Source of the DNA: an uncultured Clostridia bacterium | GTDB lineage: Bacteria; Bacillota; Clostridia; Oscillospirales; Oscillospiraceae | Assembly (NCBI GenBank): GCA_945946745.1 | Contig: CAMEWZ010000021.1 | Location: 1-15,290, forward strand | Length of the DNA stretch: 15,290 nt | Reading direction: 5' to 3' | Shown here: piece after piece, positions 6,222-14,750 of the stretch | How positions within the stretch are numbered: position 1 is the stretch's first letter | Layout of the letters: every line of letters begins with the position of its first letter | Notes under the pieces: generated by a model | Seen by the model: only the letters and a program-made list of their open reading frames with translations | Told to the model about the DNA's origin: nothing | The model's database searches: none | Position numbers and translations under genes: made by a program

Positions 6222-6329
6222 ATGAACAATCAGAATCGGAACCAGAATAACAATCAGAATCGCAACGAGAATAACCGGGAAAACGAGAACAAGAACGAAA
6301 ACCAGAACCAGAACCGAAACAGCCGCTGA
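6222..6329 (+). CDS. Asn-rich 35-aa micro-ORF at the end of the spoVA operon
   Basis: An ATG at 6222 follows AGGAGGA (6207-6213) by 8 bases and opens 35 codons ending at TGA 6327-6329. The product is extremely biased: 18 Asn, 5 Gln, 5 Arg, 4 Glu, 1 Lys, 1 Ser and the initiator Met; no hydrophobic residue follows Met1. Asn occupies almost every second position (start MNNQNRNQNNNQNRN, end NQNQNRNSR), so it is a degenerate Asn-X repeat, surely unfolded. It lies 59 bases after spoVAE with no terminator between, and a hairpin follows directly, so it is probably the last gene of the sigma-G operon. Minor small acid-soluble spore proteins are similarly short and polar, so a spore-core role is a reasonable inference. 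It resembles no family I can name. Confidence 0.65.
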   Translation: MNNQNRNQNNNQNRNENNRENENKNENQNQNRNSR

Positions 6330-6334
6330 CGCAA

Positions 6335-6370
6335 AGGGGCATCCGGAAATCCGGGTGCCCCTTCAGCTTT
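6335..6370. terminator. Hairpin terminator between convergent spoVA operon and addA
   Basis: AGGGGCATCCGG (6335-6346) pairs with CCGGGTGCCCCT (6351-6362), 12 bp with one G-T wobble and a 4-base loop. The plus-side tract is weak (TCAGCTTTATT) and the minus side has only CCCCTTTG. Position between the converging micro-ORF (stop 6329) and addA (stop 6369) supports a two-way terminator. Confidence 0.75.
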
Positions 6371-9300
6371 ATTCCGAAATGGATTCAAACCTGTCCAGCT
6401 TGAAAAAATAGAGGTATTCCGCCTTGATGGGCATTTCATAAATGCGGCTCAATGCCTCCCCGTAGGTCTGCACCTGGGGGCGGTATCGGGCAACCGCAGC
6501 GGAAACGGTTTGCTCCGTCACATTGTCCGTTTTAAAGTCAATCACCGTAATGCCGTCCGGTTCCAACAGCGCGCAATCCACCACGCCTTGCAGCAGCACC
6601 TGCTCCGATTCCAGCCCCTCGCCATAATGCCGTCCGTCATCCAGAATGGAGAATTTGAATTCCCGCAGATAATCCGTACCGGCGCGCAGCTTCTGTCCGA
6701 TTTCACTGGCAAAGAACCGGGCGATCTTCTCGCAGTTGACGAACCTTCCCTGCTCGGGCGTCAAAAACCCCTTCTCCACTAAATACTCGATTTCCTGGGC
6801 TACCTGCTCCGTGCTGCCGCAGTTTTCATAGCGCAGATATTGCAGGGCCAGGTGGATGGCGCTGCCGTAGGCCTTGCCCGCAAGCTGCCCGGAATCAAAC
6901 CCGGGACGCCGCCAGGTACGTACCAACGTCTTTGGCTCTTGGGTATCCTCAGCAGCCTCCGCGTCCTTGACCCGTCCCTTTCGGCTGGTGGCGGTTTGCT
7001 TGGATGGCGCCTGAGTTGCCTCCCAATGGGGATAGCGGAAAGCCAGCGCGCCCTGCAAGGCTTCTTTTGCCTCCGGCGGCAGGGGCTGGCGTTCTTCCCG
7101 GCATGTGTCGGTTCCCGTGGTTTCCTCCGGAATCTGTCCTACACAGATTTTCCAAGGGATATCCCCCGACTGTGTTTCACAGGGCCGTCCGCCCAGGGCG
7201 TGCAGTTCTCCCGCCTCCGTCCGGCCCAATGCCGTCAGCAGCACCCAGTCCCCCATACAGATAGCATCCCGGCACAGCAGTTCCCCGCCGTCAAAGTCCA
7301 TTCTCAAGGAAATATCCTTCAGATCCGCCGTTAGGGTCTGAGCCGCATAGGTCATAATCAAACGATCTTTGGCCCGGGTCATGGCAACGTAAAGCACCCG
7401 CATTTCCTCGGAAACGCTTTCCGCCTCCATTTTCGCGGCAATGGCCCGCTTGGCGATGGAGGGATACCGAAGCCGGTTGGTATTGTCCGCCACGGAAAGG
7501 CCCAAGCCCAGTTCTTTGTCGCACAGGATCTGCGCTCTGAGGCTCTCCTGGTTGAATTTCCGGGACAGATTGCACAAAAACACCACCGGAAATTCCAAGC
7601 CCTTGGATTTGTGGATGCTCATAATCTGGACGCAGCCCGCTCCGGCGGAATCTGCCGATACCAGTCCCCGCTGCTCCATCGCATCCAGATGCTCCAGGAA
7701 TTGGGATAAATCCCGCTGATTTCCCTGGTCAAAATCCGCCGTGAGCTGGTAAAATGCCTGTAAATTGGCATATTTTGTTGCTCCGGATGGCATTGCAGCA
7801 TAAATGCTGTCCAGGCGGGTCAAAGCAAAGCAACGCTCCAGAAGGCCCGTCAAGGTTCCCCGCCGGGCTTCTTCCCGCAGAATTTTAAGGGTATTCAAAA
7901 AAGCGACAGCCTTTGGCTCTTGGCTTTGCGCCACAGCATCGTACATACTGCCCTTTTTTCGCGGACTGCGAATGGCTGACAGATCATCGGCGGTAAAGCC
8001 GAAAATCGGGCTGGCCAATGTGGCAATCAGCGGAATATCCTGTCTGGGATTCCAGATGGTTTGCAGCAGTGCCCGGAGGGTGCCGATTTCCTCTGTTTTC
8101 AGCAGATCCGTACCACCCCCCGCAGCGCAGCGGATCCCACGCTGCTCCAATGCCCGCTGAAAATACCCGGCGGCACTTCCGGGAGATCGGAGCAGAATCA
8201 CAATATCCTCCGGCTGAACCGGAGAAAGCTGGCCATTTTTCCGGACGGTCGTCCCTTCCCGCAGCATGGCTTGGATCTTCTGCGCCACAAAGGCCGCTTC
8301 TTCGGCATAGGTATCTTCCCTGGTTTCCAGCGCATAAAGCGCAACACCAGGCTCCCCCAATGGGATGTGGGGAATGCCTTCCCGAAGGGCTTCTGCCTGT
8401 CCATAGAACAAGCCGCCCACCCGGGGGCGCATACACCGCCGGAACACATCGTTGACACCGCTGATAACCTCGCCGCCGGAACGGAAATTGTGGCTCAGCA
8501 GCACCTTCCGTCCCTGCCCGGGCGTTGCCTCCGTTACCGGGAGATATTGCTGGTATTTTTCCAGGAAAATCCCCGGATCCGCCAGACGGAACTGATAGAT
8601 GGACTGCTTCACATCCCCCACCAGAAAACAGTTCTGCTTTTCTTCCGTCAAGGCAGAGAAAATCGCGTCCTGCACCCCATTGGAATCCTGGTATTCATCC
8701 ACCAGAATTTCCCGGTAACGGCGGCCGATTTCCCGGGCAGCAGCGGTTGTGCCTGCCCGGTTCTTTCCCAGCAGAAGATCCAATGTTTTATGCTCCAGAT
8801 CTCCAAAATCCAGACACCGGCGGCTTCGTTTTACCGCCGCGTAATCCTGTCCAAACTGCCGCACCAGCGCGACCAGGCCTCTGGTTCCCGCCGCTGCCTG
8901 CTTCAGATCCGACAAAATCTGGGCAGAGTTATCGGCAAAACTCCGCAGCTTTCGTTCCAGTCCCTTTTTGCAGGCAGTTCTGGCCGCCTTGACCCGTTCC
9001 GTCAGCTCCGGCTCCCCGTTTTTCCTGGGAAATGTCAAACGCCCATAATCGATTGCTCTGCACCGGTTTATTTCGTCCCAGGTCGGCGCATCCCGCAGCT
9101 GCTGCAATTGATAGAGGGTATCCCGAATGTTGGCCACCGGCTTTTCCATGCCCTCGCAGGCATCCAGCGCTGCCGCGCAAGCCTTCAGTACGCGCATCTG
9201 GCTGTCCAGGTATTCCCGCAAATCTTCCATTAAGTAGCTGCCCCACAGGGTTTCTCCGGCATCGGTTACCGCTCCGGTGTCCACGGCGGCAAGGCAGCCA

Positions 9301-9878
9301 TCCAGCCATCGCTCCGGATCCAGATGGCACCGGGCGCTGTCATATACCTGCTCGATGATCTGCGGCAGCAGGCGGTCGTCCCGTCCCAGCCCCTGGGTGT
9401 CCGCAAAAGCCAGAAAATCCCCGTCGCCAGTCTCGTACGCACGATCCAGCAGATCCGCCAGCACCATATCCCGAAGCTCCCGGCATTCATTCTCATCCGC
9501 CACCCGGAAATCCGCGGCAATGTCCAGCTTATAGGCATATTCCCGGAGCACATCGGCGCAAAAACCGTGAACCGTGGAAATTTTTGCCAGGAACAGGCGC
9601 TGCATCTGCTTTTGCAGATGGCGGTTTTCCGGCTGCTGGGCGATGCGCTCCGTCAGCTTGGCGGCGATCTTTCCCCGCAGTTCGGAGGCGGCGGCTTTGG
9701 TATAGGTGATAATCAGAAATTCATCCAGATCCGCAGGATGCTGCTCCTCCATCAGATAGGTCATCAGCCGATCCACCAGCACCTTGGTTTTTCCGGAACC
9801 GGCGGCGGCGGAAACCAGCAGCCGCCCGCCTCTGTCGTGGACAGCCTGGGATTGTTCTAACGTTAATTGCTCAGCCAT
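6369..9878 (-). CDS. addA: ATP-dependent helicase/nuclease subunit A
   Basis: The 1169-residue protein is a complete AddA. It combines a UvrD-type 3'-5' helicase with a C-terminal RecB-like nuclease, and with AddB resects double-strand breaks up to Chi for RecA loading. Helicase motifs seen: Walker A AAAGSGKT (24-31); Walker B DEYQD (394-398); GDVKQSIYQFR (from Gly421); LSHNFRSG; IHKSKGLEFPVVFL (about 755-768); and VAMTRAKDR (831-839). The nuclease shows GVVDCALLEPDGITVIDFKTD with Asp1114 and Lys1116, then QVQTYGEAL. All key residues are present. The start ATG overlaps the addB stop in ATGGCTGA (8 bases), with AAGGAGGGG inside the end of addB, so the subunits are co-translated. It is the last gene of the minus-strand unit. 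Confidence 0.97.
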   Translation of the reverse strand: MAEQLTLEQSQAVHDRGGRLLVSAAAGSGKTKVLVDRLMTYLMEEQHPADLDEFLIITYTKAAASELRGKIAAKLTERIAQQPENRHLQKQMQRLFLAKISTVHGFCADVLREYAYKLDIAADFRVADENECRELRDMVLADLLDRAYETGDGDFLAFADTQGLGRDDRLLPQIIEQVYDSARCHLDPERWLDGCLAAVDTGAVTDAGETLWGSYLMEDLREYLDSQMRVLKACAAALDACEGMEKPVANIRDTLYQLQQLRDAPTWDEINRCRAIDYGRLTFPRKNGEPELTERVKAARTACKKGLERKLRSFADNSAQILSDLKQAAAGTRGLVALVRQFGQDYAAVKRSRRCLDFGDLEHKTLDLLLGKNRAGTTAAAREIGRRYREILVDEYQDSNGVQDAIFSALTEEKQNCFLVGDVKQSIYQFRLADPGIFLEKYQQYLPVTEATPGQGRKVLLSHNFRSGGEVISGVNDVFRRCMRPRVGGLFYGQAEALREGIPHIPLGEPGVALYALETREDTYAEEAAFVAQKIQAMLREGTTVRKNGQLSPVQPEDIVILLRSPGSAAGYFQRALEQRGIRCAAGGGTDLLKTEEIGTLRALLQTIWNPRQDIPLIATLASPIFGFTADDLSAIRSPRKKGSMYDAVAQSQEPKAVAFLNTLKILREEARRGTLTGLLERCFALTRLDSIYAAMPSGATKYANLQAFYQLTADFDQGNQRDLSQFLEHLDAMEQRGLVSADSAGAGCVQIMSIHKSKGLEFPVVFLCNLSRKFNQESLRAQILCDKELGLGLSVADNTNRLRYPSIAKRAIAAKMEAESVSEEMRVLYVAMTRAKDRLIMTYAAQTLTADLKDISLRMDFDGGELLCRDAICMGDWVLLTALGRTEAGELHALGGRPCETQSGDIPWKICVGQIPEETTGTDTCREERQPLPPEAKEALQGALAFRYPHWEATQAPSKQTATSRKGRVKDAEAAEDTQEPKTLVRTWRRPGFDSGQLAGKAYGSAIHLALQYLRYENCGSTEQVAQEIEYLVEKGFLTPEQGRFVNCEKIARFFASEIGQKLRAGTDYLREFKFSILDDGRHYGEGLESEQVLLQGVVDCALLEPDGITVIDFKTDNVTEQTVSAAVARYRPQVQTYGEALSRIYEMPIKAEYLYFFKLDRFESISE

Positions 9879-12800
9879 GGCTGTACCCCTCCTTTTCCAG
9901 TTCCTCCCAGAACCGCTGGGCTGTCATCGTTTTGTAATTGCGCCGTCCCGGCACCTGGTTTTCATGGCACACCGCGCCATAGGGACAGAAGGCGCAGGCA
10001 TTGTGGCTGCTGCCCCGGGTATAGGGATTTGGCTCCACATTGCCGGAGGCAATGTCCTCCACCATTCCCGCCAGAATCCCGAATACGTATTCTTCCAGAC
10101 GCTTCAGTTGCTCCCGATCCGCCAAATCCCCGGAAAGGGTGCCGTCCTTTTTGACGCTGTAGCACATTCGCTGGGGCGTTTCTCCCGGCTCCATCGCCTG
10201 CAAGACCGCCTCATCCCGTAGCAGCAGGCCCTTTCGTTTCCACTGAGCCTTGCGTTCTTCTTGGGCCTCCTCCGCGTCCAGCCTTCCGTCTACACGCAGG
10301 TAGGGTGCCCGGGCGGGGAAATACTGTACCCCCGCCGGAATGGGCCGTTCCCCCAGCAAATCCCCTCCGCTTTCCCGGAGGGCAAACAGATACAGCAGCA
10401 TTTGCAGCCCCACACCGTTGAATACATCGCAGTAATCAAAATCCTTTTTGCCGGTTTTGTAATCCACCACACGGTAATAATTGGTTTTTCCATTGCTCCA
10501 GGCATCTACCCGATCTACAAAGCCCCGCAAAACGGCGTTCATTGCCTTGTTGGGAATGGGAATCGGCGGCAAATCTCCCTCTCCCCCAAAGCCCACCTCA
10601 AAATCTACCGGTTCAAACCGGGACTCCTTCAGCTCCAGCCAAAGCTCCTGCACCACCATATCCAGCTCCCGCAAATTCCGGCGGAACAGGTAGGTCATCC
10701 GCTCTGATTCGATCTGCCGGAACCGTTGGGCGGCGTATTCGTCACTGAAACGGTGGGCAATCTCCAAAGTTTCCTCCAAAGAAACCTGGTGAAACCCGCC
10801 CATATCCCGGATGCACCGGGCGGTATTTTCCAGCACCGCGTGGACATAGGTGCCAAATTCCGCCGGATCCACGGCAGCCTCCTTGCGCTCCTGGGCACGC
10901 AAGCCATATTTCAGAAAATAGGACAGCCGGCACTCCGCCTGCCGATCCACCTGGGAGGCGGATAGGTTCAGCGTTGTTCCATACAAGCGCCGGATATTCT
11001 CTCCGGAAATGCGTCCCAGGGTAAACTCCTTCCGGCGAAGGGTATCCGTATACCCTTGGAGCACGCCCAATTGCGCCGCAGTCTGTTCCTCCTCCCAGCG
11101 GGCAAGATACGCCCCCGCTTCCCAGGCATCCGCCTGGGCAAAGCCCAGAGAATCCTCCACAGCAGCTGTTCCCCCCGCCAACTCCGCCAGACGGCGAAAC
11201 ACAAAGGAGGGCTGATCTCCGGCGCAGTAGACGCGAATGCTCTCTGTGGCGCCGCAGAAAACACCGTAGATTTCCGCAAACTCCGCCTGAATCCCCTCAA
11301 CAGAACCACCGGTCAGAGGGACGCCCAATTGCCGCAGGGTTACCCGCTCTTGATCCGTCAGAATCCCCGTGGAGCCGGTATACCCCGGCAGCTTTCCTTC
11401 CTCCGCACCCAGAAGGATCAGATGCTTCTGCTCGTGGCAGCGCATGGCGCTGACCAATCCCATCTGCACCGCGTCCAGCACCGGAGGAATGGTTCCCACG
11501 TCATACTGGCTCAGCAGCAGCCGGAACAGTCTGGAAAAATGCTCTGCCTCCCAATGGGTCTGTCCCAAAACGTCATACAGCTGCTCCAAGGCAGATATCA
11601 AAATCTCCCAAAGCTGGTTCAAAATCTGGGCGCTACGGTTGTCTCCGGCAGCATCCAGCTCCTGGGCCATTTGCGTTAGCCTTGTCTCCAATTGGATGTC
11701 TTCCAGGAAACCGTACAGTCCCATGACCTGATCCCGCAGCTCCACCGCCTTTTGAAACTGCTGCCGCAGTCTTTCCAACGGCGCCACCGCCAAAGCCCTG
11801 GCAGAATTGATGGCCGCGAGCCGCCGCTCGGCATCCTCATCCCACACGCCGCTTAAGCCGTCCGGATGGTTTTCCCAGACAGATGTCCACTTTTGTCCTC
11901 GGATGCCCCAAACAATGGCATAATTTTCCACCAAATCACAGGTATCCGGATCCAGCGGTGACAGGGCGGAACGCAGATAGCGCAGCATATTTCTCTGGTC
12001 AAAGCCCGTCAGGGCCGCGTCCAGCGCGGTTAACACCGTGGAAATCACACTTTTTTGCAGAATTTCCTCGGTTCCGGAGCGGTACAGCGGAATATGGAAC
12101 CGGTGGAAAATCAAATCCACCAAGGGCTGATACACCGCCATATCCGTACACACCAGACTGATATCCCGATATCGGCAGCCGCCCTCCACCAGCGTCATCA
12201 CCTGCTTGGCCGCGTCCAGGCAGGCTTGATAAGGCGTTTCTGCACGAAACGCATACAGCCGGCCCTTTGCCTCCCCGGCGGGAATCGGCCCCTGGAACAG
12301 CCGTTCCCGAACCAGATTCAGCGCGATAGGCTGGATTTGTTCCATTTGGATTTCCACACCGGCCCGAGCCGCGCAGCGGTACAGCTCCTGGGCTGTCTGA
12401 CCCGCCTTTTCAAACGCCAGCCGGTCTGAGGCGATTTGATCGCAGTTTAGGCTGACAGTCACGCTGGGGGATTCCTGAATCAAATGCTCCAAAATCGCCA
12501 GATTCTGCCGGGTGAAATCCGGGAATCCATCTATGTAGAACACATGCTCCCGGGCGAAGCTCCCCTGCTCCAGCTGCTCCAGCAGCCAGGTCATCTGATC
12601 TCTGGGATCCCGCTTTCCCCGGGCGCAGAGACTGTCGTATCCCGCCATCAGCAAGGACAGCTCCTCCAGCTTTTGGGCCAGGCTGCCTTCCGTCTCCTCC
12701 GCCGCCCGGCCCAGATCCTGGGCGCTGATGCAGCAGCGCTTGAATTCATCCACGCCGTCGATCAGACCGGTCAAAAACTCCGGCTTGGTTTCCACAGCAG

Positions 12801-13122
12801 CATATGCTTTCAAGCGGCTGCTGAGCTGCCGGGCCGCAGATGCCATTGCCACCACCCGGCCGCCGCTGTCCAGGCATTCCGCTGCCGCGCTGCCCATGGT
12901 ATCCGCCACCCGGCGGGCCAAGCGGGTAAAGGACAGCACCTCGGCGTAGCGGCTGGCGGTGTCTCCCGCAGCCGCGCATAACCGGCGCTCCGTTTCATGG
13001 CTGACCAGCTCCGGAACCATCAGAATCCGGTTTCCCTTTCTGTCATGTACATCCCTGGCGATCCGGCGCAGGATCTCTTCCCGGTTGGCCGTCCAATCCC
13101 GGCCCAACAGCAAATGCAGCAT
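9871..13122 (-). CDS. addB: ATP-dependent helicase/nuclease subunit B, Walker A lost
   Basis: From ATG 13122 the protein is 1083 residues. AddB has a helicase-like fold that recognises Chi and a nuclease that cuts the other strand. The nuclease is intact: YRVVDYKTGKKDF with Asp887 and Lys889, then GLQMLLYLF. The iron-sulfur ligands are present: Cys731 (AECRLSYF) and Cys1043-x2-Cys1046-x5-Cys1052 (ACAFCPYGAVC), the usual AddB pattern. The N-terminus is odd: where most AddB proteins have a GRxGSGKT Walker A, this one reads LLLGRDWTANREEIL, so ATP binding there is unlikely. The start at 13122 is chosen for AAGGAGG (13137-13131) 8 bases upstream; an in-frame GTG at 13149 would include that site. 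It follows spoIIR by 66 bases. Confidence 0.96.
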   Translation of the reverse strand: MLHLLLGRDWTANREEILRRIARDVHDRKGNRILMVPELVSHETERRLCAAAGDTASRYAEVLSFTRLARRVADTMGSAAAECLDSGGRVVAMASAARQLSSRLKAYAAVETKPEFLTGLIDGVDEFKRCCISAQDLGRAAEETEGSLAQKLEELSLLMAGYDSLCARGKRDPRDQMTWLLEQLEQGSFAREHVFYIDGFPDFTRQNLAILEHLIQESPSVTVSLNCDQIASDRLAFEKAGQTAQELYRCAARAGVEIQMEQIQPIALNLVRERLFQGPIPAGEAKGRLYAFRAETPYQACLDAAKQVMTLVEGGCRYRDISLVCTDMAVYQPLVDLIFHRFHIPLYRSGTEEILQKSVISTVLTALDAALTGFDQRNMLRYLRSALSPLDPDTCDLVENYAIVWGIRGQKWTSVWENHPDGLSGVWDEDAERRLAAINSARALAVAPLERLRQQFQKAVELRDQVMGLYGFLEDIQLETRLTQMAQELDAAGDNRSAQILNQLWEILISALEQLYDVLGQTHWEAEHFSRLFRLLLSQYDVGTIPPVLDAVQMGLVSAMRCHEQKHLILLGAEEGKLPGYTGSTGILTDQERVTLRQLGVPLTGGSVEGIQAEFAEIYGVFCGATESIRVYCAGDQPSFVFRRLAELAGGTAAVEDSLGFAQADAWEAGAYLARWEEEQTAAQLGVLQGYTDTLRRKEFTLGRISGENIRRLYGTTLNLSASQVDRQAECRLSYFLKYGLRAQERKEAAVDPAEFGTYVHAVLENTARCIRDMGGFHQVSLEETLEIAHRFSDEYAAQRFRQIESERMTYLFRRNLRELDMVVQELWLELKESRFEPVDFEVGFGGEGDLPPIPIPNKAMNAVLRGFVDRVDAWSNGKTNYYRVVDYKTGKKDFDYCDVFNGVGLQMLLYLFALRESGGDLLGERPIPAGVQYFPARAPYLRVDGRLDAEEAQEERKAQWKRKGLLLRDEAVLQAMEPGETPQRMCYSVKKDGTLSGDLADREQLKRLEEYVFGILAGMVEDIASGNVEPNPYTRGSSHNACAFCPYGAVCHENQVPGRRNYKTMTAQRFWEELEKEGYSHG

Positions 13123-13151
13123 AGCAAGCGCCTCCTTTTTCTCTGCCACCC

Positions 13152-13160
13152 ATCATATCA
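13152..13160 (-). promoter_or_regulatory. Possible extended -10 promoter of addBA
   Basis: Minus strand TGATATGAT (13160-13152) is an extended -10 element (TGnTATGAT) about 30 bases before the addB ATG. No good -35 is seen, as is allowed for extended -10 promoters. It would let addBA be made in vegetative cells independently of spoIIR. Confidence 0.45.
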
Positions 13161-13188
13161 CATTTTTCCCGGAAAGGACAGGGAAAGA

Positions 13189-13800
13189 TCAGCCAGAGAA
13201 AAAGATATTTTCCAAGCGGCCCATGGCATCCAACAGATAAAAACGCACCTCATACCCCGACTGGCCCGTCATTGCCGCGGTGAGACTGTCCGGAAACCCC
13301 GCAGCGGAAGCGGTATCCGCAAAATCCTCTGCCGCGCCGCTGAGACACAGCGTTGGAAACACCACGCACCACCAGTTGTGTCCCGCACCCTCGCCGATGA
13401 CGATCCGCAGCGCTTCATAGACACCTGCCGGAAGGGAAAAGGTATCATAATGCCGGGTGTCAAAGGCTTCCTGGCAGAGCGTAACCACCGCGTTCTGGGA
13501 AAAACCCGCCATTTTTAAGGTATCATTGGCAATTTCCTGGATTTTCGGCAAATTTTCTTGCAAATAGTTCTTTGCTGCCTCGACATTGCCTATTTTCTCC
13601 AAATCTCCACGCAGGCTCTCCATTACCGCGTCCCGCACCAGCAGCTTTACGGACTGATCCGCCTCGCTGTCCGAATTGGCCACCACGTGCAGTCGGATCA
13701 CCTCCTCATGCAGCCGCTGCCGGTCAGCAAGCAGCGCGCCGCACCAGGCCAGCACCACCGCGCAGAAGCAAACAAACACACGTTTTCCCAGTTTACCCAT
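13189..13800 (-). CDS. spoIIR: Stage II sporulation protein R
   Basis: The 203-residue protein has a hydrophobic N-terminal segment (about residues 7-25, RVFVCFCAVVLAWCGALLA) that acts as signal or anchor. The SpoIIR signature IRLHVVANSDSEADQSVKLLVRDAV follows (about 35-59), with a C-terminal GHNWWCVVFPTLCL block. SpoIIR is made in the forespore under sigma-F and exported to the intermembrane space, where it makes the protease SpoIIGA process pro-sigma-E in the mother cell. Start: the ATG precedes the signal segment directly; the ribosome site is poor (GGACGG, then TGTTTTTTT, then ATG) and lies within the terminator hairpin of ispE. A candidate sigma-F promoter is embedded there. addB follows 66 bases later with no terminator between. 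Confidence 0.95.
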   Translation of the reverse strand: MGKLGKRVFVCFCAVVLAWCGALLADRQRLHEEVIRLHVVANSDSEADQSVKLLVRDAVMESLRGDLEKIGNVEAAKNYLQENLPKIQEIANDTLKMAGFSQNAVVTLCQEAFDTRHYDTFSLPAGVYEALRIVIGEGAGHNWWCVVFPTLCLSGAAEDFADTASAAGFPDSLTAAMTGQSGYEVRFYLLDAMGRLENIFFSG

Positions 13801-13842
13801 AAAAAAACACCGTCCATACGGAAATACTTCCAGTATGGACGG
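13801..13842 (-). terminator. Intrinsic terminator after ispE, abutting the spoIIR start
   Basis: Reading the minus strand: CCGTCCATAC (13842-13833), 13-base loop, GTATGGACGG (13819-13810), then TGTTTTTTT (13809-13801). It is a perfect 10-bp stem plus T-tract 12 bases after the ispE stop. The last T is next to the spoIIR ATG (13800), so the terminator's right arm contains the spoIIR ribosome site. Confidence 0.88.
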
Positions 13843-13860
13843 ATTTCGGGAAATTTATAC
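13831..13860 (-). promoter_or_regulatory. Candidate sigma-F promoter of spoIIR
   Basis: Minus strand GTATA (13860-13856), overlapping the ispE stop TAA, then 18 bases, then CATACTG (13837-13831). This matches the sigma-F/sigma-G form GHATR-N17/18-CATnnTA except for the last base. The spoVAD promoter in this window has the same spacing. Transcription would start near 13825, within the loop of the terminator hairpin, giving a leader of about 25 bases. Confidence 0.55.
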
Positions 13861-14712
13861 CGGTTTGGCAATAAAAATCTGAGGATAATTCTCTTTCAGC
13901 ATATTGCACACCACCGCCGCGTATTCAAAGCTTGGCAGGATCGCAAATACGGCGGAGCCGGAACCGGTCATCTGCTGGGCCAGGGCGCCGTAGCTGTGGC
14001 AGATGGACTTGATGTAGTTCAGTTCCAAATGATCCGCAGTGACCACAGGATCAAACACATTGTATACATTCTCCGCCACCGCGCCGAGATCTCCGGAAAG
14101 CAGGGCACTCTCCATAGCCCGGTTGTCCGGACGGCAGGGAATGGCCACGGTGTCGAGTTTCCGGTAAAGCTCCGGTGTGGAGACAGAAAAATCCGGCTTG
14201 CAGACCACAAAAATACAGTCGGGCATATCCGGCAGCTTCCGCAGGCGCTCTCCCCTGCCCTCTACCATAGCGGTACCGCAGAGGGTGCAGAAAGGCACGT
14301 CACTGCCCATCTGGGCGCCAAGCTCCGCCAGCGCCAGAATGGAGAGCGGTTCGCCGTAATGCCGGTTCAGCGCCCGGAGCACCGCCGCCGCGTCGGCGCT
14401 GCCGCCGCCCAGCCCTGCTCCGGAGGGAATGCGCTTGACAATTCGAATTTCCAAGCCGTTGGGGTCTTTGTTAAGGGCCTGGCAATAGACCTTTGCCGCC
14501 TTCCAGGCCAGATTCGTTTCGTCGGTGGGAATGCCCTCGGCGGAACAGAGCAGCTTCCAGGGTTTTCCGGTGCCGATGTCAATCTCCACATCATCCCGGA
14601 TGGAAATGGTCTGCATCACGCTTTGCAGATCATGATAGCCGTCCTCCCGTTTTCCCAGCACATCCAGGGTCAGATTCACTTTGGCGAAGGCGCCTTCATA
14701 CAATGTCGTCAT
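13855..14712 (-). CDS. ispE: 4-diphosphocytidyl-2-C-methyl-D-erythritol kinase
   Basis: The 285-residue protein is a GHMP-family kinase that phosphorylates the 2-hydroxyl of CDP-methylerythritol in the cytoplasmic MEP isoprenoid pathway. Motifs: Lys11 in GAFAKVNLTLDVLGKREDGYH; the ATP-binding glycine loop PSGAGLGGGSADAA (96-109); the catalytic Asp138 in GSDVPF; and near the C-terminus the third GHMP motif QMTGSGSAVFAIL. Length is normal. The ATG at 14712 follows a modest ribosome site (AAAGGACGG, 14729-14721). Upstream is a 253-base hairpin-rich element with one copy of a TATAAT box on each side, so the ispE leader is unusual. A terminator follows the gene. Confidence 0.96.
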   Translation of the reverse strand: MTTLYEGAFAKVNLTLDVLGKREDGYHDLQSVMQTISIRDDVEIDIGTGKPWKLLCSAEGIPTDETNLAWKAAKVYCQALNKDPNGLEIRIVKRIPSGAGLGGGSADAAAVLRALNRHYGEPLSILALAELGAQMGSDVPFCTLCGTAMVEGRGERLRKLPDMPDCIFVVCKPDFSVSTPELYRKLDTVAIPCRPDNRAMESALLSGDLGAVAENVYNVFDPVVTADHLELNYIKSICHSYGALAQQMTGSGSAVFAILPSFEYAAVVCNMLKENYPQIFIAKPV

Positions 14713-14742
14713 AATTTCTACCGTCCTTTGCGTTCAATGGGT

Positions 14743-14750
14743 TTATTATA
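14743..14750. repeat. Direct repeat TTATTATA, left copy
   Basis: TTATTATA at 14743-14750 is repeated exactly at 15004-15011, on either side of the hairpin array, and fits an 8-base target-site duplication. On the minus strand each copy contains TATAAT. The AT-rich sequence and its overlap with the outer inverted repeat make chance a real alternative. Confidence 0.5.

Noticed and set aside
8061..9233. Long plus-strand open frame of 390 codons
   Set aside because: It is wholly antisense to the conserved helicase core of addA, has no ribosome site and no recognisable family; it is a by-product of GC-rich codon use.
13123..13149. GTG at 13149 as the addB start
   Set aside because: The AAGGAGG site at 13137-13131 would lie within the gene, and the ATG at 13122 starts exactly at the conserved MLHLLLGR strand.
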